Shown one piece after another: positions 1 to 29,494 of a stretch of 64,000 nucleotides of DNA; position 1 is the first letter of the stretch; the number at the start of each line of letters is the position of its first letter. This DNA comes from Sweltsa coloradensis (lineage: Eukaryota; Arthropoda; Insecta; Plecoptera; Chloroperlidae): contig JAMZAV010000627.1 of NCBI GenBank assembly GCA_024449915.1, forward strand, positions 930,001 to 994,000. The letters run 5' to 3'. Both the position numbers and the translations under genes were made by a program. The notes under the pieces were generated by a model. The model was not told where the DNA came from, did no database searches, and saw only the letters and a program-made list of their open reading frames with translations.

Positions 1-18
1 CCAGCAGGTTATTTCCGA

Positions 19-264
19 GTTTAGTCAATTTATTTATTAGTTAGGTACTATAATGGCCTGCATTAATTTAAACATGCATTTCATTTTTTGAACCTTGTAA
101 CGGCCATAAGTATTAACTAAACGGATGGTGGTGGATTGACCAATTAATCTACAATCACCCTTTTAATTAGTGCTTATGACCGTTACAAATTTCAAAAACT
201 AAAATGCACATTTAAATTAATGTAGGCCGATATAGTACCTAACTAATAAATAAATCGACTAAAC
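19..264. repeat. Foldback/MITE-like palindrome
   Basis: GTTTAGTCAATTTATTTATT at the left pairs with AATAAATAAATCGACTAAAC at the right. The arms of about 100 bp also share GGCCTGCATTAATTTAAA. No coding capacity. Confidence 0.7.
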
Positions 265-626
265 GCAGAAAGAAAATGTTGTGTGTGATATTCAAGTGGT
301 AATAAACACTCCATATGGCTAATTTATGTCAAAAGCTAATAATATCAATAGTAATGTAAATAATTTAGATGAAGGCTTTTATGGCTTTACCTACGAATAG
401 GATGGGCATTAAAGAAAGAAAGAAAGAAAGAAATAAAGAAATATTATAGCCTATCCTTGCAGGCTGGGGGCTATTTAGATAGCGATAAAGTATGGGCTGT
501 ACGTCTGTACCTAGCAAGCGTTTCTGTCACCATAGCCTGTTACGCTTGTCATGAAAATTCGAAATTCGTTGTTCATGTCCCCAACGATATGTTTTAATCT
601 GTGGGTATGCTTTGTACTTACATATA
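265..626. other. Non-coding spacer
   Basis: AT-rich unique sequence with a short (AAAG)n tract at 414-437. I see no gene. Confidence 0.6.
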
Positions 627-1423
627 CTAGGAAAAACGCTTAAGTCCCGCCGCGTTGTTGGATGAGCCGTATATGGTGCATTGAGATGCCATGTGTTACG
701 CGGATTTTCTGTTGTTCCGTGAAAAAATCATTACTAAGTAGAATTTTTTTTAAAATTAAAATAAATTATATAAAAAATTAACTTAATTTTTATTGTTAAA
801 TTAAATAAAATAAAAAATTAACTTAATTGTTTTAATTAATCGTAATTTTTTAAAAAGAAAAAAATCGTAAAATTGCAATTTGCATAAGAAATAATTATTC
901 GATTGCGCTCAAATTTAACACGAATATATTAATTCATGAAATTAAGGTTCTGTAAAAAAATCATTACAATAGGATAAAGCATGTAGGTGTTATAAGTCAA
1001 AGAATTGTTTTTAAAAAGAAAAAAAACATAAAATTTTGTTGATTTTCATGAGAAATAATTTTCGATTACCCTCAAATTTCACACGAATATCTTAATTCAT
1101 AAAATTAAGGTTCTGTGAAAAAATCATTACAATCGGATAAAGCATGTAGATGTTATAAGTCGAAGAAATTTCTTTTAAATCGAAAAAATCGTAAAATTGC
1201 GTTTTTTATGTGAAAAAATTTCCCGATTGCGCTCAAAAACGTGGCAGTTCTAAGTTCAGAGATTTTGAAGGTCTCCATAAAATTTCATTGCAATCGGAGT
1301 ATTGGTTTAGCCGGAATCGTGTTAACAAACACACAAAAATACAGGGAAAAAAAAAAACATCCCGGATTTTTTTCTCCAGTGTAGTGAAATGGAATCTTCG
1401 CTTCGCTCGCTACGCTCATCCAA
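627..1423 (-). mobile_element. Helentron-like element family 1, copy a
   Basis: On the minus strand the copy runs from TTGGATGAGCGTAGCGAGCG to a subterminal CGCTCATCCAAC, then AACGCGGCGGGACTTAAGCG and CTAG before T. The 5-bp hairpin AACGC/GCGTT is slightly decayed here. Internal motifs include ATTTGAGCGCAATCG and TCCGATTGTAATGATTTTTT, repeated several times. Non-autonomous. Confidence 0.65.
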
Positions 1424-1525
1424 CTACTGGTGTGCGGGTTCCCTAAATTTTGGGTCGGGTCGGGTATTTGGGAGCAGATCTGAACGTCAAAAAAGGTACC
1501 CGCATCATCGTATCTGTATCATCTA

Positions 1526-3935
1526 TAGGGTTCTGGATAATCATGTCAGCTATTTCTAGAGCCACCATATTGGCCCTCGGTTTTCTAAGTTGACACAGAT
1601 AGTGCTGGCTACCACCTCAGGTTTCTAACCACGTAATCTTACTGTTGGGGTAATTCTGACACGATTTCCAAGGGATTTTCAGTCAAGCCTTGCATCGCAT
1701 TAAGGTTCTGGATAATCCTTGTCAGCTATTTATAGAGCCCCATATTGGTCCTCGGTTTTCTAAGTTGACACAGATAGTGCTGGCTACCACCTCAGGTTTC
1801 TACCACGTAATCTTACTGTTGGGGGTAATTCTGACACGGTTTCCAAGGATGTTTATCAGTCAAGCCCTTGCATTCGCATTAAGGTTCTGGATAATCATGT
1901 CAGCTATTTCTAGAGCCCCCATATGTCTCGGTTTTCTAAGTTGACACAGATAGTGCTGGCTACCACCTCAGGTTTCTAACCAGTAATCTTATGTTGGGGT
2001 AATTCTGACACGATTTCCAAGGGATGTTTCAGTCAAGCCCTTGCATTCGCATTAAGGTTCTGGATTAATCATGTCAGCTATTTCTAGAGCCCCCATATTG
2101 GTCCTCGGTTTTCTAAGTTGACACAGATAGTGCTGGCTACCACCTCAGGTTTCTAACCACGTAATCTTACTGTTGGGGTAATTCTGACACGATTTCCAAG
2201 GGATGTTTCAGTCAAGCCCTTGCATTCGCATTAAGGTTCTGGATAATCATGTCAGCTATTTCTAGAGCCCCCATATTTGGTCCCTCGGTTTTCTAAGTTG
2301 ACACAGATAGTGCTGCTACCACCTCAGGTTTCTAACCACGTAATCTTACTGTTGGGTAATTCGACACGATTTCCAGGGATGTTTCAGTCAAGCCCTTGCA
2401 TTCGCATTAAGGTTCTGGATAATCATGTCAGCTATTTCTAGAGCCCACCTATTGGTCTCGGTTTTCTAAGGTGACACAGATAGTGCTGGCTACCACCTCA
2501 GGTTTTAACCACGTAATCTTACTGTTGGGGTAATTCTGACACGATTTCCAAGGGATGTTTCAGTCAAGCCTTGCATTCGCATTAAGGTCTGGATAATCAT
2601 GTCAGTATTTCTAGAGCCCCATATTGGTCCTTCGGTTTCTAAGTTGACACAGATAGTGCTGGCTACCACCTCAGGTTTCTAACCCACGTAATCTTACTGT
2701 TGGGGTAATTCTGACACGTTTCCAAGGGATGTTCAGTCAAGCCCTGCATTCGCATTAAAGGTTCTGGATAATCTGTCAGCTATTTCTAGAGCCCCCATAT
2801 TGGTCCTCGGTTTTCTAAGTTGACACAGATAGTGCTGGCTACCACCTCAGGTTTCTAACCACGTAATCTTACTGTTGGGGTAATTCTGACACGATTTCCA
2901 AGGGATGTTTCAGTCAGCCTTGCATTCGCATTAAGGTTCTGGATAATCATGTCAGCTATTTATAGAGCCCCCATATGGTCCTCGGTTTTCTAAGTTGACA
3001 CAGCTAGTGCGGCTACCACTCAGGTTCTTACCACGTAATCTTACTGTTGGGTAATTCTGACACGGTTCCAAGGATGTTTCAGTCAAGCCCTTGCATTCGC
3101 ATTAAGGTTCTCTGGATTAATCATGTCAGCTATTTCTAGAGTCCCCCATATTGGTACTCGGTTTTCTAAGTTTACACCAGATAGTGCTGGCTAACCACCT
3201 CAGTTTTCTAACAAGTAATCTTACTGTGGGGTATTCTGACACGGTTTCCAAGGGATGTTTCAGTCAAGCCCTGCATTCGCATTAAGTTCTGGAAATCATG
3301 TCAGCTATTTTAGAGCCCCCATATGGTCCTCGGTTTTCTAAGTGACACAGATAGTGCTGGCTACCACCTCAGGTTTCTAAACCACGTAATCTTACTGTTG
3401 GGGTAATTCTGACACGGTTTCCAAGGGATGTTTCAGTCAAGCCCTTGCATTCGATTAAGGTTCTGGATAATCATGTCAGCTATTCTAGAGCCCCATATTG
3501 GTCCTCGGTTTTCTAAGTTGACACAGATAGTGCTGGCTACCACCTCAGGTTTCTAACCACGTAATCTTATGTTGGGGTAATTCTGACACGGTTTTCAAGG
3601 GATGTTTCAGTCAAGCCTTGCATTCGCTTAAGGTTAAACTCAACAATTTAAAGCCATTCGTCTACCTCTTCAGGTTTCTACCACGTAATCTTATGTTGGG
3701 TATTCTGACACGGTTTCCAAGGGATGTTCAGTCAAGCCCTTGCATTCGCATTAAGGTTCTGGATAATCATGTCAGCTATTTTAGAGCCCCCATATTTGGT
3801 CCTCGGTTTTCTAAGTTGACACAGATAGTGCTGGCTACCACCTCAGGTTTCTAACCACGTAATCTTACTGTTGGGGTAATTCTGACACGGTTTCCAAGGG
3901 ATGTTTCAGTCAAGCCCTTGCATTCGCATTAAGGT
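1526..3935. repeat. Satellite array, about 178-bp unit, about 13 copies
   Basis: The unit starts near TTAAGGTTCTGGATAATCAT and ends GCCCTTGCATTCGCA. Copies begin near 1526, 1700, 1878, 2053, 2230, 2406, 2582, 2756, 2931, 3106, 3284, 3464 and 3749. The unit near 3630 is interrupted by an unrelated piece. Copies differ mainly by one-base indels in homopolymers, which suggests unpolished long-read consensus. Small open frames within it are not genes. Confidence 0.92.
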
Positions 3936-4295
3936 TAAAGACTACCAACAATATTAAAGCCACGCGACATTTCGGTTTTTCGTGATATCTTAAGAACGGT
4001 GCCAAATATCTCATAACTGATTGCAGACAGCTATGTGGTTTTGTTGGGACAATGCAATGCAAGAAAAAGTATTCAAATATAATAATCGGTGCGATTTGTA
4101 GTTCCAATATGAAATAATTATTTAAATATCAAATAAAATACTCAATTACCATCACATTAGAACTTTTTTGGGGCAGGCTAAAACCCTTAAAAACCACAAA
4201 GCTGTCTGCAAACAGTTTGGCGATATTTTGCAACGTTCTCGATATATCACTAAAAACCGTTATTTCGCATAGTTTTAATATTGGTGGTAGTCTTT
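3936..4295. mobile_element. TIR/foldback element, family F1
   Basis: Ends TAAAGACTACCAACAATATT and AATATTGGTGGTAGTCTTTA are inverted. Inner parts (CGTGATATCTTAAGAACG against CGTTCTCGATATATCACT) also pair. Related to 46336-46708 and to a fragment at 59015-59225. Confidence 0.65.
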
Positions 4296-4483
4296 ACCCT
4301 TAACGACTCAAGAAACCCCTGGAAAACACTTCCACTCAGGCTTGCCAGTGGCGGGTATCGAACCTGGGACCTCCCGACTCAGTCTCGCGCTTGTGATCCT
4401 TCCTCTTGGATGAAACTCAGGACGGGGAAACAAAAGTTGAAACAACACCAATCAATGCTTTGCTACTGTACAGTGAGGTGGAC

Positions 4484-4503
4484 TTTATTGGGGAAACTTT
4501 ATT
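4484..4503 (-). terminator. Poly(A) signals of gene 1 (two AATAAA)
   Basis: Minus-strand AATAAA occurs at 4503-4498 and again at 4489-4484, about 135-150 nt past the proposed stop. Two adjacent canonical hexamers in the right orientation support the terminal exon call. Confidence 0.5.
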
Positions 4504-4634
4504 ACAATTAATTTACACAGATCTAAAAAAACATGTTTTTGTATGTTCACAATATTTTGTATTTTCCTTCTTTACAGAAAACCAATTTTGAATAATTCCT
4601 GAACGTGTTCGCTCGTGGTTGAGATGTTGCAGAA

Positions 4635-21701
<17,067 letters not shown>

Positions 21702-22084
21702 CGTGGTGTGGCTGGTCGGAGTGACGGACTGGCTGTAGGTTCTCCACAGCCGAGCCTCAGAGAGGCGGACGTCGACGCCAGAGCACTCGGACGGTGGGAG
21801 CCAGTACGAGCCAGACAGCCGCGCCTGACTTTGATACCAATAAAAACTATGGTTTTACAAGACAATCCCTCGAACTTTAGGTCTTATTTTGCCTTTCTGT
21901 TGTGTGCTTTATGCAACTTTTATAGACTGGTCCAACATGACATGACTGAAAGGTGTTATGAGAGGTTGAGGAAGTGACACCGTAATGAGCACAACGGGCT
22001 AGCCGATTAAATAATTGTGCATACAAATATCGCATAACTTTAAAATATACAGTCAAGTATTTTAATCATTGCAAATTTATTTTG

Positions 22085-22330
22085 ACTTTTGACTCTCTCG
22101 TGAAGAACATGCCCAGGGTGCAAAGCCCCTCGTCAGGGTGTCTATCTAGGTATATTGGGGTAAGGACAGTTGTGAAGGGATGTCCGAGGGATGTTTAAGA
22201 GAACTCAATCCTGTGCGTTCGCCGGAACAATGAAAGAAAACCTCTGGGATAACTTTCAGTCAGGATTGCCGGTGTCGAGATTCACACCCTGGACATCTCG
22301 AATCACAGAGTCTCGCGTCCCACGCGGTCG
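22085..22330. mobile_element. SINE family S2 copy
   Basis: GTCAGGATTGCCGGTGTCGA and CGAATCACAGAGTCTCGCGT match the S2 head (reverse orientation). A leader ATGCCCAGGGTGCAAAG resembles that of the 55855 and 57430 copies. Confidence 0.6.
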
Positions 22331-22439
22331 GTATTGTCCTCTTTATACGTTGATAAATTATCTAATGTAACAAGAGGGATAAACGAAATAAGTCATAGTC
22401 ATTAGGGAGTTGGCATGAAAGGTAAATGTGTCGAAACAG

Positions 22440-22830
22440 GAGGAACTTATGATTAGACGAGTGAGCGCAGCGAAACGAAGTCTATAACGCTACTCGATCG
22501 GGTCTTGGTAGTGACTGCTGTCTGTATGTTAAATGTATGTCTGTTTGTCCGGTCCCATACGGCCGAACGGCCAAATAGATTGAGCTGAAATTACAAAACA
22601 GACATCTGTGACCAGGTAACTTTAGAACTGCTATCAAAATGAGCAAAATCCATTTCTATTAAAACCTAAAAAAAAAATAATAAACTGAAAAATAGTCTTA
22701 ACTTGTGTAGGAATTCTTTTTACGACAATGGTTTTGCTTTCGAAAAAATCACTGCCTCCTAGATGCTACTCGGTTGCGATGGCACAGTGAAAAATTATTT
22801 GTAATGCAGTTTGCAAGATCAAGATGCAAA
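22440..22830. mobile_element. Diverged relative of Helentron-like family 1
   Basis: GACGAGTGAGCGCAGCGAAA, GTCTGTTTGTCCGG and GAGCTGAAATTAC follow the order of motifs at the family 1 TGGATGAGCG end. The other end is not found. Confidence 0.4.
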
Positions 22831-23089
22831 CATCAGCTAGTAAGCATGGAAGATTTTAACTCCCCGTAACTAGAGGCGAGCTCTGACAGTCGTTTTGGGG
22901 ACCTTTCCTTCTTACCTTGAACACCACCCCAACGATGACAGCCAAGACAACACGATGATGATAACAAACGATGACGACCATGACATGATAACCCCCCCCC
23001 CTTTTCTCCCTCTAACCCGTGGCTGGTTCTGATCAGCATTAGACTTTTCCTCCCACATCCTCTGGGCTAGAGTGGCGCATTAGGACCTA

Positions 23090-24262
23090 ACGGTTAACAT
23101 AACATAACATTACATTTCTTACGGTATTTAATGAGCCCTTCCGCCCGGTGGCAACCACTCACTCCCCCAGACCTAATTTCTGCCCTCCCCTAAAAACGAT
23201 CTAAATTTCCTCAAAGACCATCTATATCTACAACATCCCCAGAGAAGTCATTCCACTCCCTAACAGTCCTTTCCATAAAACCATACCGACCCCGATCCGT
23301 TCTTACTACTTGACGCTGGAACTTCCATGAATGATCCCCCCTACACCTGTAAAGCCCATCCTGCAGCCTATTGCGGATGTCCCCCCACCCCCTACTTCCT
23401 CTAGCCGCCCTGTACATATTGCACAACCTAACCTCCCTTCTTCTTCCCTCTAATGACTCCCACCCCAACTCTCTTAACATTGCAGTGACACTGTCATATA
23501 CCCTCTCTACATTCCCTTTATCATCCTCCTCCCACCGCCAACGCCTAACCTTCCCCGTAACCCTTCTTTTCGCCCTACTTTGAACCGTCTCTTCCTCCAA
23601 AACCTCCCCCAGCTTATACGGATCCCGTGCCGTCGCACCATACTCCAGGACAGGCCTAACCACCACCTTATACGCCCGATCTTTAACTCCCCGGCTGGCC
23701 CCATTTAGATTTTTCATAACGAACCCCAGAGCCCTATTGCCCTTCTTAACAACTTCTTGCACCTGATCCCTCCAACCCAAATCCTCTGCCAACATCACCG
23801 CCAAGTACTTACAAGTTCCTATACTTTCTCCATAATGGCCCCCATTAAAGTATATGTCCTACCTACCTTGATTAATCGTCGCGAGAAACCAACCACCTTA
23901 CATTTACCTATGTTCAAACCCATCTTATTTGCTGTGACTCATTCCTCTATTACCCCCAGATCTGCCTGCAACAGCTTAACATCCTCAATCCCCCTTTTTG
24001 TTCTATACAAAACACAATCGTCTGCAAATAATCTCATTCTTGATGTTAATCCCTGCCCTGTCATTTATAAACATAATAAACAACAAAGGTCCTAACGCTG
24101 AACCCTGTGGTACCCCCGATGTAACCTCTATACTATGTGACAAGGTACCCCCAACCCTAACCCTCTGAGACCTACCTCTCAAGAAATTCCCAACCCACCT
24201 CACTACTCCTGTATCCCCCTTGTTAACCTTCTCCATTAGCAAATCGTGCGAGACCTTAGCCT
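23090..24262 (-). mobile_element. 5'-truncated LINE (non-LTR retrotransposon), CR1/L2-like
   Basis: The minus strand encodes reverse-transcriptase motifs: VTSGVPQGSALGPLLFIMFI (24150-24060) and, one frame away, LFADDC (about 24030-24012). Further on are the C-terminal LINE signatures NRALGFVMKNLNGASRGVKD and LGWESLEGRRREVRLCNMYR. The frame is broken between the two RT motifs and again near 23830. The 3' end has a short ATGTT/ATGTTA repeat tail (about 23095-23110). Endonuclease and N-terminal parts are absent: a dead insertion. Confidence 0.88.
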
Positions 24263-25300
24263 TAGATAGGGGGAGGAAAGGGAATGCTTCCGGGTACTCA
24301 ACACATGGCTCACTCGTCTAACAAAGACTTTGGCGTTTCCCTAGTATAAACTTGACTTCTTTGTTTAGAGACTCGATAAGAGTGTTTGCCAAATAATCGC
24401 GTCGAATAAGAAGCTCCCCATACAGCCTCACGCTTCACCACTGAACTGCCTCTCTGGACATTTTAATGCAGCCTATAGAGGTGCCACAAATAACTCACTT
24501 AAACGCAAAGTTAAACTAGCAATTGTATACATATTTGCCTAATATTATTTTCGTATTTTATAAACAATAACGAAACGATTTTGTCTAAATAATTATGTTT
24601 TGAAAATTAAACTGTAAACCACAACTGAAGTAATTGTGTTCGGGTACATGGTTCTCCTTTCCTTTATTATTTTTTACTTCTCTATTCGTTTCTATATTTG
24701 TTTATGATGTATGCAAGCAAATGAGGGGTGGGGGGATCGAACGCACAATATTTGTGAAGTGCAAGCGCTACAGCCCTCAAGACACGTGTTGCTACGCTCG
24801 TCGCGCGTGGCTCACGCGCTGGCACGCGGCACGTTCAGACACATGAGGGTAGTGTAATGAGCCGCGAGTTATTACAGCACTAGACCAGTAACCAGTCACT
24901 CCCACTGTTTATCCGATCATTCATTCAGCTGAGTTAAACACAACTTTCCCTCCTGTCAATACAGAGGTGCGTTTCCCGATACCTTTGCAAACTGTATAGA
25001 ATACGTTGAACCACCAGGTACAGGTTCTGCCTTTACCGATAGAGGTAGCTACGCCTTCATGCTCGAGAATCTCCGGAGGTTCTTGGTTCGATCCCATCAC
25101 CGGCGGTCTCGACTAAAGGTGTTTTCCATGGTTTTCTTAGTCAAATGCCGAGTGCAGGGACTGGGTCTTAATAACAGTCTTGTCGAATAACGGTTTATTT
25201 ATTGCAACTAGATGATTCATATATTTGTTATGTTATTAAATTCTACATAGATACATACATGAAAATTGGAAATACAAATAAAACCGTATAAATTTTTAAA
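24263..25300. other. Intergenic, no clear feature
   Basis: AT-rich. B-box-like strings (GGTTCGATCCC at about 25085) hint at decayed SINEs. Confidence 0.45.
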
Positions 25301-25304
25301 AAAA

Positions 25305-25510
25305 ATGTATTTAGAGTCCTCCAACTCAGTTCTATAACTGATTTTCAGTGGGGGACATTTATTTAGAGTCTGCCGATTTTCAGAGCAGGATTTTAATTTT
25401 AAAGAGAACCGAGCCAACTCTATCGGTGTCAACGTCATCGACGAGCAAATATTGGTCCACCTGAGATGAGTATATTTGAAATAGGAAGCACCGACCTGAC
25501 TGATTCTAAG
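25305..25510. mobile_element. SINE S1 copy, partial
   Basis: Contains TATTTAGAGTCCTCCAACTC, TTTCAGTGGGGGACA and GTGTCAACGTCATCGACGAG, in S1 order. The tRNA-like head is lost. Confidence 0.6.
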
Positions 25511-26218
25511 AAACACAGCAACAATATCAAGCAGTAACACAGCAGGCAGCTCTTACAAAACTGGTCATTCGTTCAAACTTTGTCGAGAAAAATTACTACA
25601 TCACCGTTATCATCGCTCCTCAAAAGTAGAAGTTGAAGTTTATTAGGTTTAAGGGCGCGTCAACCGTAAGGTCATATTGCGCCTCCTGCGATAATGTAGT
25701 TTATTAGTTAGATAATAAGTACATATATTTTTTAAAAGGGGGGAACGTAAGGGGTGACGCGGGGGAACGCGAGGTGGACAGGCCTGTGCTGGTCAGAACC
25801 AGCCACGAGCAAGGGGAGGGCATGGGAGTAGGTGGCCGGGGGCAAGGGGCCGGGGGGTCTATGGTCTTTGCGAAATCAGTCCTGGCTCAGGCAAAGGACA
25901 GAGGGCAAGGGAAACTTTGTTCTTCAGTTCCTTGACAAATTATACCGATGTATAAAAAATCCCCACAAATACAAAAATTTGTAATAAAAACGGCAGCCAA
26001 GCTCTACCTTAAAAGTCTTCGGCTGTTAATGCTGCGAGATATAGAAGTTGAGACAAGCTTTTCATTCTTTCTAGTTTCGCTTTGAAAAGAAGTAATATCA
26101 TTTCGCCTGTTGACGAGCGCCAAGCCAACGATTTTTGTGGTAAAAAGTAAAATTTTTAAACTCGAAATCATAAAAAAATTGCTTGGCCATGAACAAAATT
26201 CAATGGCCAAGCCATTTA

Positions 26219-27197
26219 ATAAGCGCTATATATTTATAATGGTTAAGAGAATGTTTAATTTCAAGCTTGTACAAATTACTTCGCCTGAGAATTTCGCGTT
26301 TTGATTTTGATTTTGATTTTCCCCGGTCCCTATTGCCCGGTTTTGGATTTGAAAGCAAAAGATATTGCGCATGAGGGACATCTAAGAGTGGCCCAAGTTT
26401 CAAAATTCTAAGATGAACCGTTTTCTCTGCATAGCGTCTGATTCAGAAGAGTACGGAATTACGTAGCTTTTGATAATTTTGATTTTTTCCGGTACTCGTT
26501 ACCCAATTTTGCTTTCCATATTCAAAAGTGATGAAGAATGAGATATATCAAAGTGTATGTCACGTTTGAAACTTCTCAGTTGTAGCGTTTTCTTTGAATG
26601 ATTCATTTTTTTAAAGTTCAAAGAATTTTTTTGACAGTTTTGGGCCCACGGTCTCCCCAAATTTAGTCCCTTGTGTTTTGGACGCTAGATATTTATGATG
26701 GTTAAGAGCATTTTTAATTTCAAGTTTGTACAAATTACCACGCCTTAGTAATTACGCGTTTTGATTATCACCCAAATTTTTATTTTCTCCGGTCCCTGTT
26801 ACCCAATTTTGGTTTTGAAAGCAAAAGGCACTGCGTCTGAGGTACATCTAAGTGTGATACAAGTTTCAAAGTTCTAAGATTAACCGTTTTCTCTGTAGGG
26901 CCCAAGATAGCTTCGCGGAGAATTAGCTAGCTAGCAAGCCAGCTAGCCGGAAGGTTTTCGACGATGTAGAGAGCCTTTTTTTAACACAGAACGGGTTATT
27001 GGATCGGGTTGATTTTTTTTTGTAGGTCATGGACCACATATCAGGTCATATGCCGAGTTTCAAGATTGTAACTCTTTCGGGGCGGCGTGTGCAGATAGCT
27101 GAAAACCCCCCAACTCTGGTAGCTGTATACAGGGCCGCGAGTTCGTCGTCGCCTAAGCAGTCGCATGCGCTTGGCTGCGGGTGACGACCGTCGCCCT
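26219..27197 (-). mobile_element. Non-autonomous element family N, copy 2 (inverted)
   Basis: Reverse-complement relative of 15132-16237, ending GTGACGACCGTCGCCCT. Preceded by one arm of the 16238 foldback (25957-26218). Confidence 0.7.
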
Positions 27198-27199
27198 AA

Positions 27200-28400
27200 A
27201 TAATCGAAAATAGAAACGACAAAACTCTACCTATATTTACCCTTGAAAGTGCAAGAAGTCACAAGTCCTGCAGAATATGTTTCACTTTTCTTCAGGAAGT
27301 TTATACAAGTATACGTGCATTAAGTTTGTATATTTTTTAAATGTTTACCGCTGAATTCCACGTGATTACAACATTAAGAATTCGTTCAAAAGTTCCCACT
27401 AAAGTTAAAACGGTAAATTTAAAAGTTGCACGATGGAGAAGGCAGTCAAGGTTGAGACAGCTAATGATTGTCTATCACTCTCGCTTTCTCGGCGACGCCT
27501 CCAACTAACTAACTGTAGAGTTGCAGCACATACAGAGTATAGAACCTTCTATAGCAGCAGCCCAGGAAGCCACGATATAACCCGTTACCTGCAGCTAGCA
27601 ACCTTCAGCACCAGGCGTTGGCTCTCGGTCAAAAACCGAGTCCGTTCTCAAGATTTTCACATAGCATAGCAACTAAAACTAAGTCTTTGCTGGGTTCAAA
27701 CTATAGTTGTGACTGTAGCGAGGACGAAAACATGTTTGAATTATAGTTAACTGTACTTCATTATTACATTGCAAATTTTATTTATTTCATGGGACACTTT
27801 CATTTTTATCTCTTTAGGCGCATTCGTTTCTATAGTTCCGTTTCCTGGCTCCATATTAATTAAAATACAGCCGAGAAATTGAAAACTAACAAAATTCATG
27901 TTCATGTTCATGTTCATGTTGCAAAGAGACGATATATACATACATATTAATATTATTGTGTATAGTTGCTTTAGCTGTGTCAAGAAATTACTAATTAAAT
28001 GCATACACATTAACGTTGGGTGTATTCGAGCGAAGATCAGATCTATGGTTTGCCTATTGCTTGTTAATATCACAATTAAGTACATTCTGTGCGTGCCCCA
28101 CATAATACCATGGTAATCGTGATTATGAGTACCACATTTTTCATCAAACGTAAAGTAACAAGGAAATGTAATAAATCTTTCAATGTATTTTGCAAGCAAG
28201 TTTGGCCATAACTTTCTTGTTTCGTAAGCCTGGACAATACCGGTTCGGTTAACCTTAGGCCCTCGCGCCACTGAGCAATACGTCTCGCGCAACTCGGTTG
28301 CCATGACTACCAGCTTGTGGGTGACGTCACAGCTAACACATCCACAGTCCACAAGAACATAACTAAATACATTCGTAACTAGAGTCTACCCTCTCAACCT
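27200..28400. other. Intergenic, no supported gene
   Basis: A 201-codon minus frame (28352-27747) has no recognisable domain and includes a low-complexity MNMNMNMN tract from an ATGTTC repeat. Treated as chance. Confidence 0.45.
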
Positions 28401-28434
28401 CAGTGGGGTCTTCAATAAGACAAGCTCGTAACCC

Positions 28435-28512
28435 GGTGAAGTCTTGTAGGAGGAAGGACGACTACAATGTCCAAGCTTGTAGGAGGAAGGACAACTACAA
28501 TGTCCAAGCCTC
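28435..28512. repeat. Short tandem duplication
   Basis: CTTGTAGGAGGAAGGACGAC-TACAATGTCCAAG occurs twice in a row (about 38-bp period), followed by a B-box-like GGGTTCGAACCC (about 28517), so it may be part of a SINE. Confidence 0.55.
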
Positions 28513-29255
28513 GTACGGGGTTCGAACCCAGCAACGGACAAGAGCACGCCTTCAGTCAGGGGTGCCGGTGTCAGGGGTAGATCGACGCCGCGCTACGTCT
28601 GTCTGTGGAGGCTGTGCAAGGGACGCGGTCTTGGGTGCGATTCTTTAAGGACAGCGTGAATGTCGCTTGGCTATATCAACCGCTATCAAGCAGCAAGCCA
28701 ATCTATTGTTCTGCAATAGAATATATCCCTAGGACATTCCGTTATCCGCGCACGTCTGTGTGCGCCACGCCCTGTGCTCGTACTAAGCCTAGACCACGTG
28801 ACACTAGGTCACCTTGCAGACGACCACAAGGTCGGCAGTGGTTCTCAACCTCTCTTGCTCCAGACTGTGTAGCTTCACACGCGGCTGGGATAATTCCACC
28901 CCAGTCCTAATCAAATGTTAAGAAAGTCCCGCATACATTACACGCATGAACGCGACCACGACGCAAGTACGGAAGTCCCGTGTTGTAGGTCCGCATGGCT
29001 GGGCTCTACTCAGGTGCGACTTGCTAACTATGTGACCGACTTGACTGCACCGACAATGATTTCCATCTCACTGAGACACAAAGTTCTCTACCAAAGTCAC
29101 TCATTTCTTGAGAGGCACCTCGGTCAAAGCGAACCGTTAGCATTTAACAATGCTATAAGAATATTGCTCACTTTAATACCATGTGTGTGTGTGTACAGGT
29201 ACCTGACATGTCGGGTCGTTTATACACATTGTTAATAACGTGTCTGTTAATCTGG

Positions 29256-29336
29256 TGTCTTCATAGCTCAGTTGGTACGAGCAGGGCCGAACAGCCAAGG
29301 CCCCGGGTTCAATCCCCGGTGGAGGCACTTTTTAAA
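29256..29336 (+). mobile_element. tRNA-like sequence (SINE head or tRNA pseudogene)
   Basis: A box TAGCTCAGTTGGTACGAGC and B box GGTTCAATCCC are canonical. Acceptor halves GTCTTCA and TGGAGGC pair with G-U wobbles, and the T stem CCGGG/CCCGG is perfect. The anticodon stem GGGCC/GGCCC leaves a 10-nt loop and almost no variable region, so a functional tRNA is unlikely. TTTTT follows directly. Confidence 0.6.
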
Positions 29337-29494
29337 TTTATGTCTATTATCATAATTATATATATTTATATTGAGGGGGATGTACATACTGTTTTGGTGG
29401 AGGTGCCGGTCCAGACAATTTTTAATATTATAGCATGCAAAATTCAATTCAGTGAAAATCCAGTCAATAGAACATGGGGTAAAATTAAAATTTA

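Noticed and set aside
21820..21845. TATA box for gene 1
   Set aside because: Only TATCAAAG is found, with no clear initiator at the proper distance; too weak to annotate.
27747..28352. 201-codon minus-strand ORF
   Set aside because: No recognisable domain, contains an MN-repeat from an ATGTTC microsatellite, lacks signal or splice context; likely chance in AT-rich DNA.
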